Source of the DNA: Isochrysis galbana
Taxonomy: Eukaryota > Haptophyta > Isochrysidales > Isochrysidaceae
Direction: 5' to 3'
DNA length: 64,000 nucleotides
Assembly: GCA_018136815.1 (NCBI GenBank)
Contig: CM030933.1
Span: forward strand, 6,859,137-6,923,136
Part shown: positions 49,870 to 60,596 of the stretch, in pieces
How the letters are laid out: the number at the start of each line of letters is the position of its first letter
Position numbering within the stretch: the stretch's first letter is position 1
Position numbers and translations under genes: made by a program
The notes under the pieces: generated by a model
Databases searched by the model: none
Seen by the model: only the letters and a program-made list of their open reading frames with translations
Told to the model about the DNA's origin: nothing

Positions 49870-50090
49870 CAAACGCCCTGGCACTGGGTTTTACTCTAAT
49901 AGCCACGCCCTTTCCCCTTGCCCCTTACTCACCCTCACTTCCCGCCTTGCGGCAACTCCCCTCGTGCTCTACTTAGGGGCTCGGGTTGTGTAGGGGGTTT
50001 GGGCTGAGCGGGGTGCACCTGTCCTCAGCGGTATGTTCTCTCCTTATTCCTCCTGTGCTGCTGGGTGAGGGTGACCTGTTTATTCTCTAC
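49870..50090 (-). mobile_element. LINE-1-type 3' UTR fragment
   Basis: Minus-strand reading contains ataaacaggtcaccctcac, ggtgcaccccgctcagccc, gttgccgcaaggcgggaag and agggcgtggct, in the same order as 14495-14680. The tattaaaagg tail is replaced by a degraded duplication (cagaaacagtgttttt twice at 49818-49862). It ends about 90 bp before the SAP-protein start codon and may contribute to that gene's 5' region. Confidence 0.75.
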
Positions 50091-50181
50091 TCTACTTTCG
50101 ATGGAACGCGACCTTATTTCTGATCGCTCTCTGTCTTTTCCCGCCTCATGCTGCGGCGCTCACCGGCTGTTCGCGCGAACG

Positions 50182-51003
50182 ATGGACACTGCCGAGGCCA
50201 TGGCACAGATCAGTGCGGTGATGTCAGCTCCGTCTGATCCAGTGGGCGTCGTCGTACTGCGGGTCGATGGCCGTGTTGATGAGGCAACCATTGACCACCG
50301 CAAGGTCAGCGAGCTTCTCAGCGGCACGCCCACTGTGGTTGGAGCCATCCGGGCACTGAATGTGCAGGCGGTTGCCAAGCTGAGCGCAAAGGGCAGGGCA
50401 AATGTGCATAAGCTCCCTGACACGTTCGAGGCGAAGATCAAGGGAGACATTGTGCTCCTTCGCACCGCGTCCGATGCTGCGGGCTCCCCACTCGGGTTGA
50501 TGCTCAAGGAATACGAGGCGTGGGTGAAAGAAGGCATGCCTGAAGGGGAAGATTCAGAAGAGGAAGAAGGCGACGAAATGGGCGAGGATAGCGAAAGCGG
50601 AGAGGAGGAGGAGGACGAGGAGGAGGACGAGGAGGAGGACGAGGAGGAGGACGAGGAGGAGAGTGGGGAAGAAGACTCGTCTAATGAGGAGGACGTCGCG
50701 ACAGATGTCGAGTCGGAAGGAGAGATCGATTGGGACTCTTTACCGGAATCGGAGCTTCGTCAGGCTTGCAAATTGGTGGGCATAAGTGCCTCAGGGACGA
50801 AATCTCAGCTGTGTGAACGGCTGATTGCACATGCAAAAGAAAAAACAGGTGATGTCAGCGAGGATGAAGACGAGAGTGAGGAGGGGAATGAACTGAAGGC
50901 CGTACCACATCCAAAGTCTGAGTCACGACATCGCAAAGCTAGCTCTGCAGGCCCATCGAAGGCGGGGGGCATTGCAAAGAAAACCAAACCTAAGCGAACA
51001 TGA
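50182..51003 (+). CDS. Acidic SAP-domain protein
   Basis: 273 residues from the Met at 50182 (MDTAEAMAQISAVMSAPSDP); in-frame Mets at 50065 and 50101 lie partly in LINE-derived sequence, so they are less likely. Residues 1-112 form a compact alpha/beta region (VGVVVLRVDGRVDEATIDHR) of unknown family. Residues 115-180 are a Glu/Asp repeat (EEDEEEDEEEDEEE). Residues 181-222 are a SAP motif (WDSLPESELRQACKLVGISA and KSQLCERLIAHAKEK), a helix-turn-helix used for binding A/T-rich or scaffold DNA. The C-terminus is Lys/Ser-rich and probably a nuclear localisation signal (KKTKPKR). Chromatin or RNA-related function is inferred from SAP alone. Single exon. Confidence 0.75.
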   Translation: MDTAEAMAQISAVMSAPSDPVGVVVLRVDGRVDEATIDHRKVSELLSGTPTVVGAIRALNVQAVAKLSAKGRANVHKLPDTFEAKIKGDIVLLRTASDAAGSPLGLMLKEYEAWVKEGMPEGEDSEEEEGDEMGEDSESGEEEEDEEEDEEEDEEEDEEESGEEDSSNEEDVATDVESEGEIDWDSLPESELRQACKLVGISASGTKSQLCERLIAHAKEKTGDVSEDEDESEEGNELKAVPHPKSESRHRKASSAGPSKAGGIAKKTKPKRT

Positions 51004-51836
51004 CGTGACGACTCTGTGGTGCCAAGGAATCCAACATCCCGGGCTGTTGGTCACCGTTGAATTGGTCCAACTTTGTTGTGTTGTGCGCCTTTGCGTGTCG
51101 GCATTTGCAGAGACCACGCGCTAGCCCCGGTGACCAGCTAACGGCTAACATTTGCGCGTGTTGGAGGGTAAGGGTCACGCGCCCACCTTGGCTATGAATC
51201 TCCACCACCGGGCTAGGGGGAGGGAAGGGCAGAGGAGGGCTCTTCCTCTCGCGTCCCGGGGAGTACTGCGAGCTTCAGGGCGTGGGGTGAGTGATGAGTG
51301 AGCCTCGGCCCTAGGACGGTGTGCGCACTTAAGGCGCCGTGCGCACCAATGTGGAAGCCACGCGCGACTTAGCTGGCGCTTAGATTGCATTAAGCAGCAT
51401 AGGCTATCCTAGACCCCAGCCCCACCCCAAATGCAAGCAACAGCATCGTACACGGGCCGAGCCCGGGAGGAGTAGAGCAAGCTGATGCTGACGCGGCCCC
51501 TCGCTTGATACTTGAGCCCTGATGAAAAAAACATCTGAAGATTCTGGCTACTTATCATGAGTCCCTCCTACCACACTGCTCTCTGAAGCATCACGTGGAT
51601 GCAATAAGTGAGATGGAGGGCTGTGCCCTCGGCTTTAGTCCGAGGGGCTCCCCCAGACAGCCCGAGAGCCAAGAGCCAAGGGGATGTATCCAGGGCTTGA
51701 ATCTCGAGAGTGTTTGAGACGAGGTTTGGGGTTATCCAAACCGATCACCCTCGAAACCGACAATGGGCCACGCTGACTGGGCAAAAAATGCTTGAAATCG
51801 GCCCATGCGCTCGATGCCACACCTCAACCTATTGTT
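51004..51836. other. Intergenic, no supported gene
   Basis: Contains the SAP gene 3' region and unremarkable mixed sequence. It ends with the target-site duplication tcaacctattgtt (51824-51836) of the next SINE-like copy. Confidence 0.4.
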
Positions 51837-52594
51837 TCAACTAAGTTTATACTTGGTTGACCCATGGGGGGGCACGAGCCCCCCCCCTCTCTCCACTCCT
51901 CCCCTGCCATGGGGGAGGAACCACCCATCCTCCTGGCACGCCTGATGGCTTGCCAGGAGCCCACTGCCCTACTGACCCACTCCCTTCCCCACAGGCTCGC
52001 CCCATTCGCCCATCCTGGCCCCTCGTGGCCAGCCCATCGCTCCAACCCCCCCTCCCCCCCCTGGTCGACAGGCAGACAGGTGCAGCGTGGGGGCCCCTGA
52101 GGCTCAGGAGCGCCAGCGAGGGAGAGGCAGGGGAGACCAGGGCCCAGTCCCAGCCTCCTCTGCCCCCAGAGCTGGCCTCCATGAGCCTCCAGGGGTCGCC
52201 AGGGGCAGCTGCAGGCCTGCCGCAGGCGCGCCATCGCGCGTGCCGCAGGAGAGGGGAGAGAGAGCGCGGAGAAGGGGGTGGGCGGAGCGAGAGCTCCGCT
52301 CACCGAAAAATAGGTGAGTCCCGCACCTGTTTACAGGATAAGTCGGGGCTGAGACCGCCGCCCACTCGGAGACACAGGAGGAAGGGGGGGAATGATCACC
52401 GGGGGGGGCGCGGGCCACCGGACCATATCTAAGCCCTTTTCCCCTATCCCCCTAGTAGTGCACGGGGGGAGTCGCCTTATGGCGGGGGGAGAAGGGCCGG
52501 GGAAGTGGGGGTGTAGAAAGTTTCCTACGTGAGTAGAAAGTAGAGGGTCCACGGCCGCGTGTGCGGTGAGACTATTAAAAGGTTTATTTATTTA
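51837..52594 (+). mobile_element. SINE-like family A, full copy with TSD
   Basis: Full-length copy from tcaactaagtttatacttgg to actattaaaaggtttattt, with 13-bp duplications tcaacctattgtt at 51824-51836 and 52595-52607. The hairpin reads gtcccg...cggggc, which pairs with one G-U. It is very similar to the copy at 60597-61325, so both are probably young. Confidence 0.88.
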
Positions 52595-52607
52595 TCAACC
52601 TATTGTT

Positions 52608-53455
52608 AAAATAGGGGGCAATGGGGGCGCTCTGCGCCCCCCTACCTACACCGGGCACTAACTTCCCTCCCGGGTCCGGGGGGGCCCGTCAGTCACTCTC
52701 ACGCCCTGCCTCTTGGCATGGGCTGACCACTCAACACTCTGACCCAGACCCCCAGTGGGCGCGGGTCGAGACTCGCACTCCCAGGCCCACTCGGGCCAGC
52801 ACTCGTACTCACTCTTCCCCTCTTCCCCCCCTCTCCTGGTCACCAGGCAGACAGAGGCCTGCAGGGGGCACACAGGACCGGCGAGGCACGCGAGGGAGAG
52901 GCAGGAGGGGCCAGGGGCTGAGCCCCAGCCTCCACTGCCCCCTGAGCTGCTTGGCTGGCCCTCTGGGAGCCCCCTCAGGACCCCTGAGAGTAGGTCGTGG
53001 CGCGCGCCATGGGCACGCGCCGCAGGAGAGGGCGAAGAGAGAGTGGAAGAAGGGAGAGCGGAAATCGTCAGTCGCCGGACCGGGGATTCACCGATCACCG
53101 CGACCCGTTTACACTAGTAAACGGGCGGAGTGAGAGGCTGGCGACAGGCGGAAGAACGGAGGGAGCGGCGCAAGTTCGGCCAGGGGCATGCCCTCTCAAC
53201 GTATGGGTCCCCAGGCGCCGTCGCTTATTCTGCGGAGAAATGCTCGGGCAGGCTCGCCTGCCACAAGGGCCTCTCACTTTCAACGGGACGACGGCAAAAG
53301 CTCGCTCCCCCCCCCCCCCCCCCCGGTGCTTTTTCCTGGTAAATCTTCAATGTACAGGATACATTGGCGAGACTAACTGGGTTTTCACCCGAATGAGCTT
53401 GTGGGGAGCTCGTACGGGAGCTGGGGGCTTGCGAGGGGGGAGGTATAATCAGGTG
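52608..53455 (+). mobile_element. SINE-like family B, copy 2
   Basis: Starts right after the target duplication of the preceding family A copy. It follows family B: caatgggggcgctctgcgcc, cactctgacccagacccc, gtgggcgcgggtcgagactc, the hairpin cccgtttac-acta-gtaaacggg (about 53103-53124), then cttgtggggagc...gggggcttgcgagggggga. The gggactgaaa..aggatataa end of copy 1 is missing. No TSD seen. Confidence 0.65.
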
Positions 53456-54229
53456 CTTACTTAGTTTTGTTTGTGCCTTGGGACTTGATGCGGTCATGTG
53501 TGTCTATCGCGCTGGATGCCAGGAAGCAGCCAGGGCGGCAACAAAAAGCAGGAGGGTCATGACAGACAGTGAGAGAGACAGTGCTCCAGGGGTGAAGGGG
53601 GTCAGAACCTGGGACACCTGGGGGCACTGGGGAACTCAAGATACCCCTGGGGCACGGTGATTCTACAACAATCACGCACGCACAAACCCTTACATATACC
53701 CCACCACGGTTCTTTGGATAATACTCTGAGACAAACAGGAAGGCGTGCGAAGGAACAAAGAAGGAATCAAGGATTTAGGGAATCGGCGAGTATTGCCTTA
53801 GTATGAGCCGATGAAGCGTCGTGAGTGTTGATGATGTGGGATTCCTTAGGTGCACTAAGTCGATCTAGAGTGAGCTGAGATCCCCAAGATGAAGGCGAGG
53901 TCTAGAAGTCGATGTGCAAATGACTCGGGAACCCTAAGAACTCGATGTGCATTGACTGCAGATGATAATGTAGAGAAGGGTCCAGAAGGTGGTGCACATG
54001 ATGAAAGAGGCTGATGACTTGATGAAAAGGAATCTGGCAGACAAAGTTATCGGTAAAGCCGATTCTATCGGTAAGGACCAATGGGTTGTGTTGGCAGATG
54101 ACGGCACTCTGTGATACCCCCCCATAAGGCGAGCACGGAGGGTGAGGCTTAGATACAGAGGATAAAGGTAGAAGAATGGAGAATGCCTTGCATGACAGTC
54201 GTAATACTCGGAGTGGTATATGTCACTGG
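53456..54229 (-). mobile_element. Probable Copia 3' LTR remnant
   Basis: On the minus strand a polypurine run (atgggggggta, about 54115-54125) follows the Copia ORF and should mark the 3' LTR start. The LTR end is not identified and no 5' LTR copy is present. Nothing coding. Confidence 0.4.
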
Positions 54230-54712
54230 TCACTGGAGCTTTTCGTCAGAGGCAGTCTTAGAGGCAGACGTTGTTCCTGCCGTAGCTTCTTCGGCGGAAC
54301 TTGAATTTGAACTCGTCAGACTTTGTGCAATGATGGACGCGCAGTCGTTTAGAAGGGATAGGAGACGGCAGAAGGGAGCGGGCCCAAGGGGCTTGGTGAG
54401 GATGTCAGCAAGCATAAGGTTACCGGGGACATGTCGCATAGCGAGGGCGCGCTTTGCAACGAGATCGCGGAGGAAAGCGGCGGCGCGCATTATGTGCTTG
54501 GTCTTTTTGAAGGCAACGGGGTCGAGGGACATGTTGATGGCAGACTTGGAGTCGGAGCACAGAAGGGTAGGGCCATCCGGCGGGAGAGATAGGTCGACAA
54601 GCAAATCCCGGATGAAGAGGATGTCGCGGGCAGCAAGCATGGCGCAGGGTGTCTCCGCAGGTGCTTGCGCAATAGACGATAGATAGACGTGTATGTAGCA
54701 GAGGATCCCCAT
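54230..54712 (-). pseudogene. Ty1/Copia retrotransposon RNase H fragment
   Basis: The ORF reads CAMLAARDILFIRDLLVDLS, LLCSDSKSAINMSLDPVAFK, KTKHIMRAAAFLRDLV and RHVPGNLMLADILTKPLGPA. Known family: the D-S-K-S-A-I, K-T-K-H-I and H-V-P-x-N-x-x-A-D-x-x-T-K-P order is that of the Copia RNase H C-terminus. Integrase and reverse transcriptase are absent upstream, so the element is 5'-truncated or degraded. Confidence 0.85.
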
Positions 54713-55069
54713 CGTCTCGACAATGTGTGAAAGTGTGAATTAATGGGGGGGGACCCGCCTTTGGGCGGGGGTGACTGGAACTAGTCATGGAATGTCTGTA
54801 GGTGTTTCGTGACGGGTTTTTAAACTCACCAAAGCCTCGTGGAGAAGCCGGCGTATGACTGGGCATGAAAACATTTCAGTGGCGCGCTGAAGACAGCAAG
54901 AAGATGCGCAATAGACGTGTAGCTGACGAGCCCCATTGTCTCAATGGTAACATGGTAACCAATAGAAGATCAGTGAAAACAAAACGGCCGCCTGGTCCTC
55001 TTTCGACGGAACGCGACTTTGTCATGACCTCACTGCTTTTTTTGCTTCCGCCTTGGCTGCTCCTTGGCA

Positions 55070-55362
55070 GCCAGTGCCAGTGCGATAACTGCCCTCCTGA
55101 CTCACTCTCTCACTCACAGGCTCGCCCCATTCGCCCGCCCTAGCCTGTCGAGGCCAACCCATTGCTCCAACCCCTCCTTCCCCCCAGGTCGGCAGGCAGA
55201 CAGGTGCAGCATGGTCTATCCCCCCAGTAGTAGCACTGGGGAAGTCGCCTGATGGCCGGGGGGGGGGGGGGAGGCCGGGGGAGTGGGGGTGTAAAAAGTT
55301 TGCTGCTTGAAAGAAAGTAGTGGGTCCACGGCTGCGTGGGTGGTGAGAATATTAAAAGGTTT
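55070..55362 (+). mobile_element. Family A copy with internal deletion
   Basis: Joins a 5' part (ctgactcactctctcactca, caggctcgccccattcgccc, cggcaggcagacaggtgcag) directly to the 3' end (tatccccccagtagtagcac, aagtcgcctgatgg) and the tail gagaatattaaaaggttt. About 350 bp of the middle, including the hairpin, is deleted. Confidence 0.7.
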
Positions 55363-55551
55363 AATTAATTGAGTGGTATGACATTAGTAATATGTAATAG
55401 TAGTACAACCAACGTCTCCACAGGCGCTGACCAAGCCACCATTGCACGGCGCGTTGCATCTAGAGAAGCACGAGTGCGCGAGATTGTGCTCTGGAACTGA
55501 TGATTGTGACTCGACGCACGTCGACTGCGCGGACACGGTGGTGCGCATGCT

Positions 55552-57315
55552 CTAAAAAACTGGAACTGCTGGAGATGAGACCGTCTAGCATGAGATGAAG
55601 TAACATTGCACTGAAAGCAGCGCTTGACATGTTGGCTACCACATTCAAGGGGCACCTCTGCCCTTACCCTGAAGTCCTGCAGCAGCGAGAACTCCGGCAA
55701 GTACCTCCGATGCCAGCGCCGCATCCGGTGTGCCTGCTCCTTTGGCAACGCCTGACACCTCAAGGGCCATTGATGATACTCTAGCTGCAACATCGATGAA
55801 CTGGTTCTCAATATTGCGCGCCTCGTTGGCGAGCACTGGTGCTGCAACATCGGACCATCTACAGTGGATTGAGGAGAGAGGATCAGCTCGGAATGTGGCA
55901 GCCGCCAAGCACAGTCCATGCGCTTGATTAAGCACTCGCACCTCAATGAAATGCCAGCGCAACAGATCAGTTAGCAACCTGCCCTCCCGCCTCCCTCATA
56001 CAAAGAGACACACAGTACGCGTGTAGGATAGACTCACGCAATGATACTGGTCTCATCGACATCTTGGGACTTGAGGTCGATAGCGACAGCGTCGACCAGC
56101 TTCTTCCCAAAATCATCGAAGCTACAGCCGGCGCAAGGAGAGGAGAGGAGAGAGTAGATAAGTCAGGGGGCAGACGAGGCACGGTGATTGGTGAATGCAT
56201 CGAGCTAGATTCGTTGGTTGTCAGACGACGTGAAGTGCACAAGCTCCTGCCTCATACTCTTGCTTGGAGCTAGCTGGAAGCTTCCATGTAAGGGGGGTGT
56301 TGCTTACGTGACTGTCCCACGAAGTAATTCTTGCACTAGACTTCCTTTGAATGCCTGCTGTACATTTTTGACCACTGATTCTTTGTACGCCTCAAGTTGA
56401 TGTACCGAGAGTCCCTGTGGCTTGCCTGCATGGCGTGGGGGAGAGGAATAGTTGTTGCGACGATGCCAGCTGATCTAAGATTGGGATCATCCTGGAAGCT
56501 GAAACATGTGCGAGCATGAAGCATGGAATCCGCTCTAGCTGCAGAAACGTTGGGTGCCAACAGCAAGCGCAAATCACCAACGACGACAACAATCTCATCG
56601 GCAGCAACACTCATATACTTAGAGATTGCAATCTGGACAGCTTCCACCGAGAGAGCAGAGGCTACGATTTCCTTGACCATCTGAAGCATGAGGCATGCAA
56701 GTGATATACATGGCGAATGCGGATAGCGGGCGGGCAAGAAGAGCTAGCTCTGCCACTCTGTCAGAGTGGGGATAGTGCTCTCCATGGCAATGTGTGTGTG
56801 CTCTACTGCGACAGGGCCGCGTTGCAGGTCTCCAGCCTAGTGGTGATGAAGAAACGGTGCACCTGCGGGTCTCTAAGCTTGACGGGATCAGATATTGCAT
56901 CGATGCTCGCAGGCGTCGAGAAGATTGCGAGGATCATCTGAGACATGAGTGCAGCATGAGGCGAAGCTCCGCTGGAGCCAAAGGCTGTACCGAGCACCGC
57001 CCCAAGCAACGTGGAGGAGGAGGAAGGATCCTGATCGACCAGTGTATTCAGGAGCAGCTTGGTCATTTCCGCGCTCGGCATCTGCTTTGACCCGCCATTG
57101 TGGTGCCGACCGCTTGAGATGTTGTACTTTGAGAGTTTGCTCATAAAGTCCCCGGCGAGTGCGGAGAGTTCGGCAACGTGGTGGGTCTTCCCCTCAAAGT
57201 GTTTGGGAAGCAGAGTGTGATGGTTTGGCGAGAAGGTGGGAGCCGCGTTCGCTACTACAAGCGCGAGTGCCAGCGTGGACAGCCGGATGAGGGAAGGGAG
57301 GACGACGGCCCCCAT
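55552..57315 (-). CDS. Six-exon gene, predicted secretory helical protein, unknown function
   Basis: Exons: 57315-56863, 56680-56506, 56425-56308, 56121-56038, 55858-55668 and 55568-55552. All five introns have GT-AG ends and compatible phases (0, 1, 2, 2, 1). The sum is 1038 nt, 345 residues. The N-terminus is a clear signal peptide (MGAVVLPSLIRLSTLALALV-VANAAP). The rest is mostly helical: EMTKLLLNTLVDQDPSSSST, MVKEIVASALSVEAVQIAIS, LEAYKESVVKNVQQAFKGSL, KKLVDAVAIDLKSQDVDETS and ALASEVLAGVLAAAGLQ. No family is recognised. The donor of intron 2 (acat|gtttca) is weak, and the last exon (17 nt) is the least certain. Upstream are a telomere-type repeat and a minisatellite. Confidence 0.65.
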
Positions 57316-57442
57316 CGAGGAGAGGCGTCGAGGCGGGCGCTCCTCTCCTCCTCGTCGTTTGGCGGGCGGCAGGCGGTTTACAAGATTCAGTAGAATTTTT
57401 CGCCGGGGGGACGAGGGGGGGACGGGGGGGGGGGGGGGGGGC

Positions 57443-57464
57443 AGGGTTAGGGTTAGGGTTAGGG
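57443..57464 (+). repeat. Short interstitial telomere-type repeat (TTAGGG)3
   Basis: Three perfect TTAGGG units with a partial fourth, next to G-runs. On the coding strand of the downstream gene it reads CCCTAA repeats, about 130 bp before the start codon. Confidence 0.8.
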
Positions 57465-57565
57465 CAGGGGGGGGGGATTCGCGCGAGCGTCGGGGGGCCT
57501 CGCGAGATGGGCCGCAAGCGGCACGGCGGCTTCCAGCGAGGGAACACATGCACATGCTGGCAGGG

Positions 57566-57998
57566 CAACAACACCCAAGGGCCTCTCGACAACAACACCC
57601 AAGGGCCTCTCGACAACAACACCCAAGGGCCTCTCGACAACAACACCCAAGGGCCTCTCGACAACAACACCCAAGGGCCTCTCGACAACAACACCCAAGG
57701 GCCTCTCGACAACAACACCCAAGGGCCTCTCGACAACAACACCCAAGGGCCTCTCGACAACAACACCCAAGGGCCTCTCGACAACAACACCCAAGGGCCT
57801 CTCGACAACAACACCCAAGGGCCTCTCGACAACAACACCCAAGGGCCTCTCGACAACAACACCCAAGGGCCTCTCGACAACAACACCCAAGGGCCTCTCG
57901 ACAACAACACCCAAGGGCCTCTCGACAACAACACCCAAGGGCCTCTCGACAACAACACCCAAGGGCCTCTCGACAACAACACCCAAGGGCCTCTCGAA
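57566..57998 (+). repeat. 24-bp minisatellite, about 18 perfect units
   Basis: Unit caacaacacccaagggcctctcga-type (24 bp), repeated about 18 times almost without change. Because 24 is a multiple of 3 and the unit has no stop in several frames, long ORFs run through it on both strands. There is no ATG-anchored domain outside the repeat to support any of them. Confidence 0.93.
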
Positions 57999-58181
57999 AG
58001 AGGGGTGGAGGGAGGGGCGGCTGTTGCAGCATCGCCCCGCCGGATTGTGCCGGCCACGCCTGAGGCCTGAGTGAGAGGCTGCTGCGACTGCAACAACTCA
58101 ACCATCGCCATCCCTGAGCGTCTGCGAACCTGCGGCAGGCCCAGGCCTCGTTGCACAAGGCGAAGTGGGTGAGAGTGAACA

Positions 58182-58665
58182 GGACTTACATATTTTTCGG
58201 TGGGCGGAGCTCTCGCTCCGCCCACCCCCTTCTCCGCGCTCCCTCTCCTCTCTCCTGCGGCACGCGCGATGGCGTGCCTGCGCCAGGCCTGCAGCTGCTT
58301 GCTGGCGACCCCTGGAGGCTCCTGGAGGCCAGCTCAGGGGGCAGAGGAGGCTGGGGCTGGGCCCTGGCCTCCCCTGCTTCTCCCTCGCTGGCGTTCCTGA
58401 GCCTATGGGGCCCCCAGTCTGCACCTGTCTGCCTGTCGAACAGGGGGGGAGGGGGGGTTGGAGCGATGGGCTGGCCACGAGGGGCCAGAACGAGCGATCC
58501 AGGCGTGCCTGTCAGTGGGAGAGTGGGTCAGCAGGGCAGTGGCCTCCTGGCAAGCCATCAGGCATGCCAGGAGGATGGGTGGTTCCTCCCCCACGGCAGG
58601 GGAGGAGTGGAGAGAGAGGGGGGCTCGTGCCCCCCCATGGGCGAACCAAGTATAAACTTAGTTGA
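58182..58665 (-). mobile_element. Family A copy, 3'-truncated
   Basis: Reverse-oriented: the 5' end (aactaagtttatacttgg) lies near 58665 and the copy stops at the accgaaaaat hairpin near 58182, so the tail and final 250 bp are missing. Loss of the 3' end is unusual for LINE-copied elements and points to later deletion. Confidence 0.75.
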
Positions 58666-59216
58666 CATCGATGATCGATGAATGGATCGCAGATGGATGG
58701 GTTGTGGGTTGTCGTAGCAGTAATTCTTTCGAGCTTGCGTTGGAGCGTTCTGGTTTTGCTTTAACCCAGATCGCAGATCGCTCGAGCATATGACAAAAAC
58801 GCTCGATCGCCCCAGAATGCTCGCTCGAAGGTCGCCCCCGACCCAGAACCAGAACGCTCGAGCTCGAGATCCCCCAAACTATTTGAAATACTACTACATA
58901 GTAGCTATTTTTGTGAGTGAGGGAGCGAGGGACTGATTGACGGCGCCCACACAGAGGATCGATCGGTCCATCCCATTTTGAAGCGCGCGTGTGCCCCGTT
59001 CAACCTGTAAGCTGTGCGAAGGGGGGGTCCGTCCGACGAGCGGTCGGGCAACATCTCCCCCCCCCCTCTCTCTCTCCTTCCTTCCACCCTTCCTGTGCCC
59101 ACTCGCAAATCTCACTCGTCCATCCGCTGCGTCCTGCGCGGAGTCGTTCTCTCCGTTTGCTTGGTCCTCGCTGTGGGTGGGCACGGTGCCTCGACTAGGA
59201 GCGGATTCGAGCGAGA
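58666..59216. other. Intergenic with scattered cgctcgag-type repeats
   Basis: The part at 58735-58870 repeats variants of cgctcgag, cccagaatgct and gctcgaaggtcg, related to the tandem unit at 9706-9945. The 300 bases before 59217 presumably hold the next gene's promoter; a pyrimidine tract (59055-59095) lies about 120 bp upstream of the start. Confidence 0.45.
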
Positions 59217-60244
59217 ATGCCAGTCACCAACTGTGGGATGAACTTCAGCGAACCACAAACCAAGCCGGCGCCAGTGCTCTACTCGCGCCAGACTGCCCCC
59301 TTCTCCTACCTCGGAGCGAAGGTGATTGCGCAAGAGGCGATGGCGTTGCAAGAAAGGGAGCAACAACGGGTACACACGCAAATCAAACGCCGCCAGCGTC
59401 TCATTGCCGAGGAGGCGAGAAAGAGGCTTGAGCGTGCTGCCCCACGCCCCTTCAGTGCACAGCGCACATTCCCCATCTCGACGGAGAGGAAGGAGCGGCT
59501 CGCGCGAATGGGCGCCATCGCTGTTGAAGCAGAGAAAGCGTTGCAACGGGCCAAGCCAGCTCGTCCAAACTCTGCACCTGGCTGGCGTGTTGCCAAGGTC
59601 CACGAATCTTCAGATTTTGCCCAGGTGGGAGCAGTGGTGGCCATGTCGGGGAGAAAATACGATGACCCTGGGAGGTAAGTACAAGTGGCTATTATTCTTT
59701 CCCCTACTGCGCGTTCTATCACTCTGAGCAATCGTAGCCAACCTGCCGCTAGCCTGCGCTCAACGCATTGTTCTACCGCTCTGTAAACAGGGAGCAAAAG
59801 TTGGGAGGCGCTGAACGTTCTGCCACATTAGCCCGTGCCATGGCGGTGCGCAAAGGGGCCGACGTCGAGTACAGGCAGTGGGCTGCGCACAATCTGAAAG
59901 CACGCGATGCTCATTGGACTCACCCTGATGTTCACGCTCTCTACGGCGCTTTGCCAAAAAAGCGCACCGGAGCAACCATTCAGGAATGCCTGCAGCCGGA
60001 ACTACACAGACCATCCACTGGTTCAGCTGCTCAGACATCTGGGTCAGGCAGCCACAACACAGCAGAGGCCGAGCCATTGATGGCGGCAAGACTCCATACA
60101 CGGGGCCTTGCTTGCATCCGACCAACAGTAGCACTCAAGAAATCGGACTCGCGAAGACAGGCCACACAGCCGCATGTGGCACCATGGCCGGCACCGCTTC
60201 CGGGGGGCAGACTAGGAAAGTGGGGGGCGGGAGAAAGTGCTTAA
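59217..60244 (+). CDS. Two-exon gene, basic helical protein of unknown function
   Basis: Exons 59217-59674 and 59791-60244 join in phase 2 across a 116-bp intron (gggag|gtaagt...aaacag|g), giving 303 residues. Residues 40-110 form a charged helix (ALQEREQQRVHTQIKRRQRL, EEARKRLERAAPRPFSAQRT). Short repeated Arg-Pro-x-Ser-Ala motifs follow (RPFSAQR, RPNSAPGW). After the junction: REQKLGGAERSATLARAMAV and YRQWAAHNLKARDAHWTHPD. No family is recognised. The charged helices and RPxSA motifs recall axonemal microtubule-associated proteins, which is only a resemblance. The start at 59217 is the first ATG in frame after a stop-rich leader. Confidence 0.65.
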
Positions 60245-60596
60245 AAACGAGCCCATAACTAGCCTGGCCTGTATCACGCGATGTTGGCTGTGGCATAAAG
60301 TTGCACGGCAGACGGAGTTGTTTGAAAATGCCTTAATAGAGGCTTGAGGCTTGAATTTTCAGGCTGAAATGCCATGTTCGTTTTTTTCGGACCTCAAGTC
60401 GCACCTATGCAATAAAGGATAGCAAACTTACTAACACACACCCAAGAGTCCCTGAGTGCTATGGAAGGGCCCAAGTTGGGAAGTCATTTGATGATCAGGG
60501 AAGAGGTATACCGCAAGGCAAAAACAGTATCGTGATTTTCCAAACCCAAACCCCTCTAGCCTCTAGGCAGCCACATCTGGCTACAACTACAGCGGA
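60245..60596. other. Intergenic, no gene
   Basis: 3' flank of the preceding gene. A possible polyadenylation-like aataaa (caataaagg, 60410) lies about 165 bp after the stop codon. It ends with the 17-bp target duplication (60580-60596) of the next element. Confidence 0.45.

Noticed and set aside
53300-53330. Long C-run as a possible assembly gap or joint
   Set aside because: Family B copy 1 has a comparable C-run at the same place (24976-24985), so it belongs to the element.
57566-57998. CRISPR-like array
   Set aside because: The 24-bp units are directly contiguous without unique spacers, and the genome is eukaryotic. It is a minisatellite.
57459-58158. Long ORFs of repeated octapeptides (both strands)
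   Set aside because: They come from a repeat whose length is a multiple of 3. There is no domain, splice or codon support outside the repeat.
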